DNA from: Paenibacillus albicereus
GTDB lineage: Bacteria; Bacillota; Bacilli; Paenibacillales; Paenibacillaceae
DNA: 64,000 bases
Direction: 5' to 3'
NCBI RefSeq assembly: GCF_012676905.1
Contig: NZ_CP051428.1
Coordinates: 4,054,001 to 4,118,000, forward strand
The notes below the pieces were generated by a model. The model made no database searches. It had not been told where the DNA came from and saw nothing but the letters and a program-made list of their open reading frames with translations. This document shows positions 52,981 through 61,722 of this stretch, piece by piece. Made by a program: the position numbers and the translations under genes. Position 1 is the stretch's first letter. The number at the start of each line of letters is the position of its first letter.

Positions 52981-55227
52981 CTAGCCCGATGCCGGACCGC
53001 GCATCGTCAAGCCGACGCGGCCTTTCTTGAGATCGACGTTCAGCACCCAGACGTTGACGACATCGCCGACCGATACGACATCCATCGGATGCTTGACGAA
53101 CTTGCGGCTGAGCTGCGAAATATGCACGAGGCCATCGTTCTTGATGCCGATGTCCACAAACGCGCCGAAGTCGATGACGTTGCGCACCGTCCCCTGCAGC
53201 TCCATGCCGGGCTGCAGGTCCTCGATCGCCAGCACGTCCTGGTGGAACACAGGCGCCGAGAGCTCCTCGCGAGGGTCGCGTCCTGGCCGCATGAGGCTCT
53301 CTACGATGTCGCGCAGCGTCGGCTCGCCGACGCCGATCGCCGCGGCAAGCGCCGGAATGTCGGCTGCCGCAAGCCGCTGCCGGGCCGCCTCGCCGCCGAC
53401 CTCGCCGAGCGACAGTCCGAGCTGCTTGAACAGCCGGTCGACGACGCCGTACGACTCCGGGTGGATCGGCGTGCGGTCGAGCGGATTTTCCGCCTCGGGG
53501 ATGCGGATGAAGCCGATGCACTGCTCGTACGTCTTCGCGCCGAGCCTCGGCACCTTCTGCAGCTCCTTCCGGGAGCCGAAGCGTCCGGTGTCCTCCCGGT
53601 GCTTGACGATGTTCTTGGCCGTCGTCGCGTTGATGCCGGCGACATACGCGAGCAGCGACGCCGAGGCGGTGTTGACGTCGACGCCGACGTGGTTGACCGC
53701 CGATTCGACGACGCCGCCGAGCGTCTCGCCGAGGCGCTTCTGGCTGACGTCATGCTGATACTGGCCGACGCCGATCGCCTTGGGCTCGATCTTGACGAGC
53801 TCCGCCAGCGGGTCCTGCAGCCTGCGCGCGATCGACACCGCGCTGCGCTCCGCTACGTCGAGCTTGGGGAACTCCTCGGCGGCGAGCTTGGAGGCCGAGT
53901 AGACGCTCGCTCCGGCTTCGTTGACGATGATGTAGCGCAGCGCTTCGGCACCGGGCTTGCCGGCGGTGACGCGGCCGCGGATGAGCGAGGCGATGAAGCT
54001 CTCCGTCTCGCGCGACGCGGTGCCGTTGCCGATGACGAGGAGCGTGATGCCGTGCCGGTCGATCAGCGAGCCGATAAGCCGCTCCGCTTCGGCGACCTTG
54101 TTGTTCGGCGGCGTCGGGTAGGCGACCGCCACCTCCAGCAGCTTGCCGGTGGCGTCGACTGCTGCCAGCTTGCAGCCGGTACGGAAGGCGGGATCGACGC
54201 CGAGCACGACATGCCCGCTCACCGGCGGCTGCAGCAGCAGGCTGCGGAGATTCGCGGAAAAGATGCCGATCGCATGCTCCTCGGCCTTGTCCGTCAGCTC
54301 CGCGCGCACCTCCCGCTCGATCGACGGCGCGATAAGGCGCTTGTACGCATCCTCGACGACGGCGCTCAGCACGTCCCGGACCGCCGGGGCGACGCCCTGG
54401 CGGAGCGTATGGCGGCTGATATGGTCATGGATGCGCGCGGCCGGCACATCCAGCGAGACGCGCAGCACCTCCTCGCGCTCGCCCCGGTTGATGGCGAGCG
54501 TGCGGTGAGGCGGCAGCTTGCGCAGCGGTTCCTGGTAATCGTAATACATCTCGTACACCGACTCCGCGCCGGCCTGCCGCGCCTCGGAACGGATGACGCC
54601 CTGCTCCGCGGTGAACTTGCGCACCCAGGCGCGGATGCGGGCATCGTCGGCGATGCCTTCGGCGACGATGTCCATCGCGCCCTGGAGCGCTTCCTCCGGC
54701 GTCTGCACGCCGGCCTCGGCGGAGACGTAGCTGCGCGCCTCGGCGAGCGGCTCTCCTTGGCGAGGCTGCGAGAGCAGCCAGTCGGCCAGCGGCTGCAGCC
54801 CGCGCTCGCGCGCGACGGAAGCGCGCGTCTTGCGCTTTTGCCGGTACGGCCGGTACAGGTCCTCGACCTCCTGCAGCTTGGACGAGGCGGAGATCGCCCG
54901 CTCCAGCTCCGGCGTCAGCTTGTCCTGCTCGCCGATCAGCCGCAGCACCTCGCGCTTGCGGTCCTCCAGATTGCGCCGGTAGGCGAGCTTCTCCTCGATG
55001 CCGCGCAGCTCGTTCTCGTCGAGCTCGCCGGTCATTTCCTTGCGGTAGCGCGCGATGAACGGAATCGTGTTGCCCTCGTCGAGCAGCGACACCGCCGCTT
55101 TGACCTTGCCGAGCGGCACCCCCAGCTCCTGGGCGATGCCGCGCACGATCCGCTCCTGCTCCTCCGCCTTCTGCGTCGCCGTCGGCTCGCCGGCCGCTTC
55201 CTTCACGCCTGCTTGTTGCTGCGCCAT
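52981..55227 (-). CDS. tex: Transcription accessory protein Tex (S1 RNA-binding)
   Basis: 748 residues. The ATG at 55227 has AGGAGG seven bases upstream. Domains: N-terminal helical Tex_N (ISASSKLQEVEDLYRPYRQKRKTRA), the RNase H-like YqgF block (ASVYSASKLAAEEFPKLD region and GVDPAFRTGCKLAAVD), the helix-hairpin-helix (LLAYVAGINATTAKNIV) and the C-terminal S1 domain near residues 640-710 (VRNVIDFGAFVDIGIKNDGL). Tex binds nucleic acid and affects transcription and toxin genes in several bacteria. The usual length (about 720-780) is kept. It is read alone. Confidence 0.95.
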   Translation of the reverse strand: MAQQQAGVKEAAGEPTATQKAEEQERIVRGIAQELGVPLGKVKAAVSLLDEGNTIPFIARYRKEMTGELDENELRGIEEKLAYRRNLEDRKREVLRLIGEQDKLTPELERAISASSKLQEVEDLYRPYRQKRKTRASVARERGLQPLADWLLSQPRQGEPLAEARSYVSAEAGVQTPEEALQGAMDIVAEGIADDARIRAWVRKFTAEQGVIRSEARQAGAESVYEMYYDYQEPLRKLPPHRTLAINRGEREEVLRVSLDVPAARIHDHISRHTLRQGVAPAVRDVLSAVVEDAYKRLIAPSIEREVRAELTDKAEEHAIGIFSANLRSLLLQPPVSGHVVLGVDPAFRTGCKLAAVDATGKLLEVAVAYPTPPNNKVAEAERLIGSLIDRHGITLLVIGNGTASRETESFIASLIRGRVTAGKPGAEALRYIIVNEAGASVYSASKLAAEEFPKLDVAERSAVSIARRLQDPLAELVKIEPKAIGVGQYQHDVSQKRLGETLGGVVESAVNHVGVDVNTASASLLAYVAGINATTAKNIVKHREDTGRFGSRKELQKVPRLGAKTYEQCIGFIRIPEAENPLDRTPIHPESYGVVDRLFKQLGLSLGEVGGEAARQRLAAADIPALAAAIGVGEPTLRDIVESLMRPGRDPREELSAPVFHQDVLAIEDLQPGMELQGTVRNVIDFGAFVDIGIKNDGLVHISQLSRKFVKHPMDVVSVGDVVNVWVLNVDLKKGRVGLTMRGPASG

Positions 55228-55300
55228 GCCGATTCCTCCTGTCCGAAAATGAACCGCTCCCGCCCGCGGCAAACGCCGCAGAGCGGGAGCGGATGGCCGG

Positions 55301-55945
55301 TCAGCCCAGCCGTACGTATGGATTGTGGGCCATCTCGTGGCCGATCGTCGTCTTGGGCCCGTGGCCGTTGTAGACGGTCACGTCCGGATCGAGCCGGTAC
55401 AGCTTGCCCCGGATCGAGTTGAACAGATCCGCCTCGCGCCCGCCGGGCAGGTCGGTTCGGCCGACCGACTCGCGGAACAGCACATCGCCGGAGAACAGGT
55501 TCTTGCCATGCAGGAAGCTGACGCTGCCCGGGCTATGGCCCGGAGTGTGCAGCACTCGGAACTCGAAGCCCGCGAGCTTCAGCCGCATGCCTTCTTCCAG
55601 CGCGTATTCAGCCGGATCGGTCGTCAGCGGCGGCGTCATGTGGCTCCAGCGCAGCGAGCCGTTGAGCGTCGGATCGGTCAGCCAGTCCGCCTCCAGGTCA
55701 TGGATGTAGACCGGACAGCCGCAAGCCTTGCGCACCTCGTCCACCCCGCCCATATGGTCGAGATGGGCATGCGTCAGCAGGATCGCTTCGAGCTGGATGG
55801 AGTCCTGCGCGATGCGGCTCAGCAGCGGCTTGGGATTCATGCCGGGGTCGATGACGACGGCCTGGTTCGTCTCTTCGTTGACGAGCAGATAGCCGTTGGT
55901 CTGGATCGGTCCGAGCACGAACGAAAGAATCTTCATCGCCGCCAT
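55301..55945 (-). CDS. MBL-fold metallo-hydrolase (glyoxalase II-like)
   Basis: 214 residues. Zinc ligands are the HAHLDHMGG motif (HxHxDH), HTPGHSPGSV and the late HGPKTTIGHE. It starts KILSFVLGPIQTNGYLLV, the usual start of the small hydrolase group. Substrate unknown; hydroxyacylglutathione-like thioesters or bacillithiol adducts are common guesses. It overlaps the thioredoxin-like gene by one base (TGATG) and is probably coupled. Confidence 0.9.
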   Translation of the reverse strand: MAAMKILSFVLGPIQTNGYLLVNEETNQAVVIDPGMNPKPLLSRIAQDSIQLEAILLTHAHLDHMGGVDEVRKACGCPVYIHDLEADWLTDPTLNGSLRWSHMTPPLTTDPAEYALEEGMRLKLAGFEFRVLHTPGHSPGSVSFLHGKNLFSGDVLFRESVGRTDLPGGREADLFNSIRGKLYRLDPDVTVYNGHGPKTTIGHEMAHNPYVRLG

Positions 55946-56511
55946 CAGAACGCGGAGAGGAGCTCGCGCAGCTCCCGCACGATGACCGCCTGATAGCCGG
56001 TTCCCTCCCCGTAGCGGCGTCCGATCTCCTGCCGCGCCAGCGAAAGCTTTTCCTGATAGTCGGGCGCCTCGCGGTCCGGATGGTCCCGCTTGAACGCGGT
56101 CATCGCTTCCTGCACATGCTTAGGACGCGGTCCCCATGTGCCGAGCACATGGCCGCCGGTATCCGCCACGATGACGATCGGCACGGCGCGCCCGCCCATC
56201 GTCAGGAACTCGTCCATCGTGTCCAGATGCTCCTCCATGACGAGCACCTCCACCGGAACGCCGCTACCCTCGAGCGCGCGGAACACGACAGGGATGTTGC
56301 GCACGACGTCGCCGCACCAGTCGGCCATCAGGATGAGCACGCGCAGGTCGTCGCGGTTGTTCAGCTGCTCGAAGAACTCCCGGTCCTCCTCGCTCGGCCA
56401 TGCGAACTTGTCGTACCACTCGTCGAACGCTTCCTTGTTCTTGGTCATGCCGTCCCGGAACTGCCGGGGGCTGATGCCTTGATTCAGCTTGCTGGCCACG
56501 CTGCGTGCCAT
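55945..56511 (-). CDS. Thioredoxin-family protein with a single active-site cysteine
   Basis: 188 residues. The ATG at 56511 has AAGGAG eight bases upstream. The thioredoxin-like fold starts near residue 55 with LRVLILMADWCGDVVRNIPVV and later GRAVPIVIVADTGGHVL with its cis-proline. The first cysteine of CxxC is present (WCGD), the second is a valine position, so it cannot form the usual disulfide. It resembles the Thioredoxin_9 family. The N-terminal helical 55 residues and the C-terminal 50 residues are extra. Function unknown; it is coupled to a metallo-hydrolase. Confidence 0.82.
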   Translation of the reverse strand: MARSVASKLNQGISPRQFRDGMTKNKEAFDEWYDKFAWPSEEDREFFEQLNNRDDLRVLILMADWCGDVVRNIPVVFRALEGSGVPVEVLVMEEHLDTMDEFLTMGGRAVPIVIVADTGGHVLGTWGPRPKHVQEAMTAFKRDHPDREAPDYQEKLSLARQEIGRRYGEGTGYQAVIVRELRELLSAF

Positions 56512-56582
56512 GCGGATCACTCCTTCGGTTGGTTGGTCATAGGTCGCCTTCTATTGTAGCAAAAGGCGGCTCGCCGGCTCAA

Positions 56583-57191
56583 TCAGACGGTCCGTCCGCG
56601 CGAACGCTGATACTTGAACAGCGCATAGACGGTCATGACCGCGAGCGCGACGATGATTGCCGGAATCGTATACGGGGCCGCCTTGTCCTTGATCTGGCCC
56701 CAGTTGCTGCCGAGGCTGCGCCCGATCGTCACGAACAGGATCGACCATGGCAGCGAGGCGATCGCCGTCAGCACGGTGAACCGAGTCAGCGACATGCGGG
56801 CCATGCCGGCCGGAATCGAGATCACCTGGCGCATGACGGGCACGAAGCGGGCCGTGAACACCATGCCTGGTCCGTAACGGTCGAACCAGCGCTCCGCCGC
56901 GTCGATATGCTTCGGCTTGATCTTGATGAACTTGCCGTACTTGTCGAGGAAGGGACGTCCTCCGTACAGGCCGATCGCATAGAGGATCCACTGCTGGACG
57001 ATCGCGCCGACCGTGCCGCAAAGTACCGCCAGCCAGAACGTCATGCTGCCGGTCGACACCATGTAGCCGGCGTAGCCGAGTACGATCTCGCTCGGAATGA
57101 CCTCCATCGCGAGGCCGAGGATGATGCCGAAATACCCGAGCTGCTCGACGACGCCGAGCAGCTTGTCCACCAGATCATGCAGCAGATTCAT
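56583..57191 (-). CDS. DedA family membrane protein
   Basis: 202 residues. The ATG at 57191 has GGAG eight bases upstream. Four or five membrane segments and the DedA signature VFTARFVPVMRQVISIPAGM with its Arg and Pro/Ala/Gly. DedA proteins act in undecaprenyl-phosphate and phospholipid flipping, so there is a link with wall and EPS lipid recycling. Monocistronic, with a short leader. Confidence 0.92.
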   Translation of the reverse strand: MNLLHDLVDKLLGVVEQLGYFGIILGLAMEVIPSEIVLGYAGYMVSTGSMTFWLAVLCGTVGAIVQQWILYAIGLYGGRPFLDKYGKFIKIKPKHIDAAERWFDRYGPGMVFTARFVPVMRQVISIPAGMARMSLTRFTVLTAIASLPWSILFVTIGRSLGSNWGQIKDKAAPYTIPAIIVALAVMTVYALFKYQRSRGRTV

Positions 57192-57368
57192 GCGCTCCAC
57201 TCCTTCTCTCTCTCACTCGCGGCTATCGTCCGGGCCGCTTCTGTCATCGGTATTCTATCACAGGGCTGTCAGGAGATGCCATAGATTGATCGGCCTGTTT
57301 CCGCTGGCATGGACAGACCGTCCCCCGCATAAAAATAGGACAGCACCGGACAAGAAGGGAGACGGAAC

Positions 57369-57833
57369 ATGAAAGCGATCATCATTACGAAACGCCATCT
57401 GCGGACGGCCGGGCTCACGCTCGCCATCGCAATCCTGGCGCTTGCCTGCTGGCAGCTCTACCCGAAGCAAGGCGAACAGCTCCCTGCCTCGGCCGCCTCG
57501 CAACAGCCGGATACGGGACATGTCTATGAGATGGTGACGGGGGAATTCAAGACGACGACGCGCGGCGGCGAGGAGCTCGAGGTGTACCAGTGGAGCCCCA
57601 GTACGCTTGTCGTGCCCAAAGGCGAAAAGGTCACGCTGCGCATCAGCGGCGTGAACGGAACCTCCCATCCGTTCACGATCAAAGGGCTCGGCGTCAGCGG
57701 GGAGGTCCGGAAAGGCGAGACGACCGAGGTAAGCTTCGTCGCTTCCAAAGCCGGCACGTACCCGATCGAATGCCAGGTCCATACCGACCTCAAGCACAGC
57801 GGCCCGATGGTCGGATACATCGTCGTCCAGTAA
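57369..57833 (+). CDS. Membrane-anchored cupredoxin protein
   Basis: 154 residues. One N-terminal helix (LRTAGLTLAIAILALACWQL) anchors it outside. The cupredoxin barrel, residues 55-154, has type 1 copper ligands in SHPFTIKG (His100), ECQVH (Cys135, His138) and HSGPM (Met147). It should carry electrons or store copper on the outer face. GGGAG lies eight bases before the ATG. It is a single gene with its own terminator. Confidence 0.85.
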   Translation: MKAIIITKRHLRTAGLTLAIAILALACWQLYPKQGEQLPASAASQQPDTGHVYEMVTGEFKTTTRGGEELEVYQWSPSTLVVPKGEKVTLRISGVNGTSHPFTIKGLGVSGEVRKGETTEVSFVASKAGTYPIECQVHTDLKHSGPMVGYIVVQ

Positions 57834-57842
57834 TGAAAAAGA

Positions 57843-57876
57843 GCCTTCCTTCTCTGCCGAGAAGGAAGGCTTTTTT
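57843..57876 (+). terminator. Intrinsic terminator of the cupredoxin gene
   Basis: Perfect 12-bp stem (57843-57854 with 57859-57870), four-base loop, then T6. Confidence 0.92.
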
Positions 57877-57965
57877 GCTTTTGGGCTCTGAAAGGGCGTC
57901 CGCCCTCCTCCGCACCTAGGCGGCGGACCCGGCATATAGATGGAGAACGAAAGGAGTGGACTCCC

Positions 57966-58277
57966 ATGAACAGCCCCAAGACGAAGCACACGGCCGAGCT
58001 GCCGACGGCCCGCAAGATCCGCCGCGCCTGCAGCAACGAGCTGTACCGGACCGCCAAGCGGCTTAAGACGTTCATTTCCAAGGAGAAGATGGAGCAGGCG
58101 GAGAAGCTGTATACGAAAAAAGTCTGCCTCAACCTGATCTTCGTCCATGAAAACCACGACAACCGCAAGAAGCTGTGCGACTGGTGGGACGAAGCCGTCT
58201 GCGGCGAGATCGCCGAACTGTGGGAGGTCGAGCCGGAGCGGCTCCGCTCGGCGTTCCGGGATGCTTTTGGCGGCTGA
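57966..58277 (+). CDS. Small hypothetical basic protein
   Basis: 103 residues, not recognised. AAAGGAG lies eight to ten bases before the ATG. The protein is helical and charged with four cysteines (RRACSNELYR, KKVCLNLIFVHENHDNRKKLCDWW, EAVCGEIAELW). The spacing does not match a known zinc finger, but the cysteine and histidine set could bind a metal. No signal peptide. It converges with the O-antigen-ligase-like gene, whose stop is only 12 bases away. Confidence 0.65.
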   Translation: MNSPKTKHTAELPTARKIRRACSNELYRTAKRLKTFISKEKMEQAEKLYTKKVCLNLIFVHENHDNRKKLCDWWDEAVCGEIAELWEVEPERLRSAFRDAFGG

Positions 58278-58289
58278 GCGCCGCCGCCG

Positions 58290-60359
58290 TCAGGTCCCTC
58301 TCCCGCCGGGCCCGGGACTTTCCTCCTCGGGTCTCGGCGGATATAGGGATGCGCTTGCAGGGGGCAAGAGCGAAACGGACGGGCTTGCCGTCAATCGAGG
58401 CGGAGCGAGGGACGCGCAGGCGGCGGACAGGACGAGCAGCAGCAGCCAATAGGCGCCGTAGCACATGTCCACGTCGATCGCCGCATGCAGCAGCAGCGTC
58501 GCCGCCGGCACCGCGCCGAGCGCGCCTTCGGCGCCGGCGGCCGCGAGCAGCGCCGCTCCGAGCGCCAGCAGCAGCGCCAGGCCGGGCGCTCCGGCCGTAA
58601 GCAGCATGTCCAGGTAGCCGCTGTGCACTTCCCCCGCCGCGTAAGGCGCAGACTGGAAAGACCCGCGCAGCAGCTCCCACGCCCGGGCGCCGTAGCCGAC
58701 CAGCCACGATTCGCGCGCGGCCGCCCAGCCGTCGCGATAGAGCAGCAAGCGCGCCGCTCCCGTCGCCGCCGAAGCCGGTTCGGCCGGATCGAAGCGGTCC
58801 CAGCCGCCGTCAAGGCGCAGGCGAAGAGCCGCTGCGGCGCCGAGCAGCAGGACGGCGGCGGTGCGGGCGTCCAGGCGAATTAAACGCCGCAGGCGGCGTG
58901 AGTCTAAGGAGGCCAAAGCCGGGTTCAGCCTCAGGCGGCGAGGAGCCGCGATGGCGGGGGCGGGGTTCGGCCGCTCCGCATGCCGCGTGCCCCCGGACGG
59001 CGCCGTGATCCAGACGGCGCTCGCCGCGCATGCCGCCACCAGGGCAAGCAGGACGGCTCCGTCCTGGGCGAGCGCCGCCTCCGCCGCCTGCTCGCGGAAT
59101 CGGGCGACGGCGACGATCGCGGCCGTGCCCGGCATGCTGCGCCAAGCCGCTCCGCACCAGCGTCGACGCTCCGGCACGCGCGCCAGCAGCAAGCCGGCGG
59201 CTGCCGTTAGGAGAAGCGCCAACGTCGCCCCGCGCGACTCGCTCAGCAGCAGCACGGCGAGGCAGGGAGCGGCCAGCCAGGCGGCGCTGAGGCGCAGCCT
59301 CGGCGAGCCGCTCCGCGCGAGGACGAGCCACTGCCAGGCCAGCAGAGCGGCGGCGAAGGCTCCAAGCGTGTTGCTGTATTGCAAGTAGCCGGCGAGTCTG
59401 GCGCCTGTGGCGCTCAAGCGTCCGTCGACGGTACGGAGCACGAAGTCAGGGCCGACGATCCATCCGAACCAAGCAGCCAGCGAGCTGGCCGCGAAAAAAC
59501 CGGCGAAGCTCTGGAGCGCCCATGCGGCCGCCGGCGCGGACGTACTGGCCAGTGGCAAGGGCGCGCGAGCGGCGTCCATGACGGCCATCGGAGCGCCGAA
59601 CGAAGCCGTGCCGCACGGAACAGCCGTCGTAGCACCGAACGAAGCCGTGCCGCACGGAACGGCCGTCAGAGCGCCGAACGAAGCCGTGCCGCACGGAACG
59701 GCCGTCGTAGCACCGAACGAAGCCGTGCCGCACGGAACAGCCGTCGTAGCACCGAACGAAGCCGTGCCGCACGGAACGGCCGTCGTAGCACCGAACGAAG
59801 CCGTGTCGCACGGAACGGCTGTCGGAGCGCCGGCATGCAAAGCCGATGAAACGCCGGATGAAGGCGTCGATGCCGTTCGCTCCGCAGCCCAGTCCGCCGA
59901 CTCCTGCCGCTGCCAAGCTGCAAGCAGCAGTGCCAACGAGCTGTACGCGAGCCAGCGCAGCGCTTCTTCTGCATTGCCTGGAACCGAGACCGGCGAGCCG
60001 AACGCACGCATCGCATAGAGCAGCGCCAGTCCGATGCAGCAAGTCGACGCGACGAGCAGCCGCCTGCCCTTCCACCCCCGGTCCGGCCAGAGCTCTCCCC
60101 GCCCTTTTCCCCACACGGAAACAAGCCCGCATGCGATCAGCAGCGCCACGAAGCCATGGCCGTCGCGGTCGAAAAACCAGCCCGAGCCGTGAAAGGCCGC
60201 GCTCAGCAGCAGCGCTAGCCCCGCCGCGCGCAGGAGCCGCCGTCGGTTGCCGGCTCCCTCGCCTTTCCACGCTTTGGATCGGGAGCGGCTGACGGAATTG
60301 GCCTCCGCTTCCCGCCCCATCGTCTCCGGGTCCCCTTCCTCCACGATGTCCGTCGCCAC
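58290..60359 (-). CDS. O-antigen-ligase-like membrane protein with internal tandem repeats
   Basis: 689 residues. The start is GTG at 60359, with a GGAGG site seven bases upstream; the frame is open farther but without support. About 10 to 12 membrane helices, with LAGYLQYSNTLGAFAAALL and LLLSESRGATLALLL as ligase-family marks, and ESWLVGYGARAWELL and EVHSGYLDMLLTAGAPGL in the large loop. The family joins glycans to lipid or protein, or polymerises them. A low-complexity stretch of six 13-residue repeats (TAVPCGTASFGAT) lies between two helices, near residues 177-255, which is unusual. Its substrate may be another surface glycan than the EPS. Confidence 0.82.
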   Translation of the reverse strand: MATDIVEEGDPETMGREAEANSVSRSRSKAWKGEGAGNRRRLLRAAGLALLLSAAFHGSGWFFDRDGHGFVALLIACGLVSVWGKGRGELWPDRGWKGRRLLVASTCCIGLALLYAMRAFGSPVSVPGNAEEALRWLAYSSLALLLAAWQRQESADWAAERTASTPSSGVSSALHAGAPTAVPCDTASFGATTAVPCGTASFGATTAVPCGTASFGATTAVPCGTASFGALTAVPCGTASFGATTAVPCGTASFGAPMAVMDAARAPLPLASTSAPAAAWALQSFAGFFAASSLAAWFGWIVGPDFVLRTVDGRLSATGARLAGYLQYSNTLGAFAAALLAWQWLVLARSGSPRLRLSAAWLAAPCLAVLLLSESRGATLALLLTAAAGLLLARVPERRRWCGAAWRSMPGTAAIVAVARFREQAAEAALAQDGAVLLALVAACAASAVWITAPSGGTRHAERPNPAPAIAAPRRLRLNPALASLDSRRLRRLIRLDARTAAVLLLGAAAALRLRLDGGWDRFDPAEPASAATGAARLLLYRDGWAAARESWLVGYGARAWELLRGSFQSAPYAAGEVHSGYLDMLLTAGAPGLALLLALGAALLAAAGAEGALGAVPAATLLLHAAIDVDMCYGAYWLLLLVLSAACASLAPPRLTASPSVSLLPPASASLYPPRPEEESPGPGGRGT
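59593..59826 (-). repeat. Six 39-bp tandem repeats inside the ligase-like gene
   Basis: Six nearly identical units of 39 bp code for TAVPCGTASFGAT (last residue T, L or P). Copies differ in only a few bases (for example ACAGCC/ACGGCC and GTAGCA/AGAGCG), so they are recent. The unit length is a multiple of three and no frame has a stop within the array on either strand, so copy number may change without breaking the gene. Confidence 0.93.
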
Positions 60360-60782
60360 ATGTTTCCCTCCCCCGCAGGGAGCCGGCAAAGATAGCCTGA
60401 TCCCTAGCCATAACCGCAGCCTTTGGTAGCAGTCTAGCCTGCCGAAGCGCGGCTTAGACGGAGACGGATCGCGGAGGCAAAGGAGACGAGAAAAAGGGAG
60501 CTGCTTTCTTCGATTCGACGGCTTGCCCTCATCCACACTTGGAGCCGAGCGGCTCCCTCTTTTTTGCGAAAGCGCAAAAAAGCCGGAGAGCATGCTCTCC
60601 GGCTTCGCTATTGTTGCGTTCATAGTCCTTGCGGGACGCAGCCCAGCTCCGCGATAGCATCCGCTCCGCTGAATCCAAGGCTCGCAGTAGACGTTTCGAC
60701 GTGGACGCCGCCAGACCGCTCCGCGCATCTGAACCCCACGTCGACGCCAACCCCGCCTGTCCGCCGGGCCGACAAGCAACAA
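60360..60782 (-). other. 423-base gap between PilZ and ligase-like genes
   Basis: It holds the PilZ terminator (60576-60604), an adjacent inverted repeat TTTTTTGCG/CGCAAAAAA (60560-60581) and the upstream region of the ligase-like gene. The open frame of the ligase-like gene runs through part of it without a start that has a ribosome binding site. No other feature was recognised. Confidence 0.4.
60576..60604 (-). terminator. Intrinsic terminator of the PilZ gene
   Basis: 24-bp palindrome (60581-60604, AGCCGGAGAG then CATG then its complement), followed on the minus strand by TTTTTTGCG. Confidence 0.85.
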
Positions 60783-61694
60783 TCAGCGCTCCGGGTATTC
60801 GCCCGCCGCCGCTTCGAGGGCGGCGGCCGCGCCGTCTTCGCCGGCGAGGCCGCGGCGCACCTGATAGTACTGCTTCATCTGCTCGTGAAGCACGAACGCC
60901 CGCAGCTGGCGGGCGCCGTCGGCGGTAAACCCGCTCATCCGCGCGCCGTAGCTGAGCACTCCGGCGGCATCTTGCCGCCAGAGAATCTCGAGCGTGCAGC
61001 TCAGCTCGAAGCCGAGATCCAGCACGGCTCCGACGGTGCCGTGGCATTCCAGCTCCAAGCCGCCCGCAGCGCGGAAGCCGACTCCTTCGAGGCTGATGTT
61101 GGAGACGACGATCTCGGCGCGCGCGGCTTCGTCCCGGCGGCTCCGCTCCTCCTCCTCGAGCAGATGCAGGTCGTCCTCGTCCATGAGGCGCACCAGCTTC
61201 TCGAGCAGCGCTTCGTCCAGCCCATCGTGCCGCAGCTCGTCCGACCAGCGGTAGCGGAGCAGGTCCGCCCGCGACGGCTCGCGCTTCAGGCGCTCGTCGT
61301 CCATGAGCAGGCGGCCCGGGCAGTTCACCTCGACCCGCGGATGGACGCGCTTCTCGTCCATGAGGCGGTAGCGCTCGTAGGGAAACAGCAGCGCGAGCGA
61401 CCGGGAGCGCCGGCCGATGACGCGCGTCACCATGCGGTAGCTGCCGGACGGAGACTCCACGGTCAGCCAGACCGATTCGCCAAGGCGGAACCGCTCCGGC
61501 TCCTCCACCTCGATCTCGATCAGGTCTCCCTCCAGCAGTGTGAGCGTGCCTCCCGCCGAAAGCCCCTGCTGCTCGACGAGCGTGCGGCTTCCGAGGAGCA
61601 GCGCGGGAATGAGGGTAGTCTCCAGGCTGTCGCCGGCAAGTGCCGCCGGCTCTGCCTCGGCTTGCGCGGGAACCGTTGAATCAGGCTGCATCAT
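60783..61694 (-). CDS. PilZ-domain cyclic-di-GMP receptor (YcgR-like)
   Basis: 303 residues. GGAGG lies six bases before the ATG. The N-terminal YcgR-like domain spans residues about 45-110 (GDLIEIEVEEPERFRLGESV). The PilZ domain has both c-di-GMP marks: RVHPRVEV (RxxxR) and NISLEGVGF (N/DxSxxG). Insertion of about 70 acidic residues with LMDEDDLHLLEEEERSRRDE lies between the two marks. The receptor may act on flagella or on EPS export. It is followed by a terminator and preceded by the HD-GYP gene 29 bases away. Confidence 0.88.
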   Translation of the reverse strand: MMQPDSTVPAQAEAEPAALAGDSLETTLIPALLLGSRTLVEQQGLSAGGTLTLLEGDLIEIEVEEPERFRLGESVWLTVESPSGSYRMVTRVIGRRSRSLALLFPYERYRLMDEKRVHPRVEVNCPGRLLMDDERLKREPSRADLLRYRWSDELRHDGLDEALLEKLVRLMDEDDLHLLEEEERSRRDEAARAEIVVSNISLEGVGFRAAGGLELECHGTVGAVLDLGFELSCTLEILWRQDAAGVLSYGARMSGFTADGARQLRAFVLHEQMKQYYQVRRGLAGEDGAAAALEAAAGEYPER

Positions 61695-61722
61695 CTTGAT
61701 CCTCCCAATCCGTAGTGGAGTA

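Noticed and set aside
59593-59826. CRISPR-like array
   Set aside because: Direct tandem repeats without spacers, in frame within a gene; no cas genes.
59379-59849. Open frames on both strands through the 39-bp repeats
   Set aside because: The unit has no stop in any of several frames, so open frames arise automatically; only the minus-strand membrane protein has domains.
60581-60604. 24-bp palindrome as an operator
   Set aside because: Directly followed by T6 on the minus strand after the PilZ gene, so a terminator is the simpler explanation.
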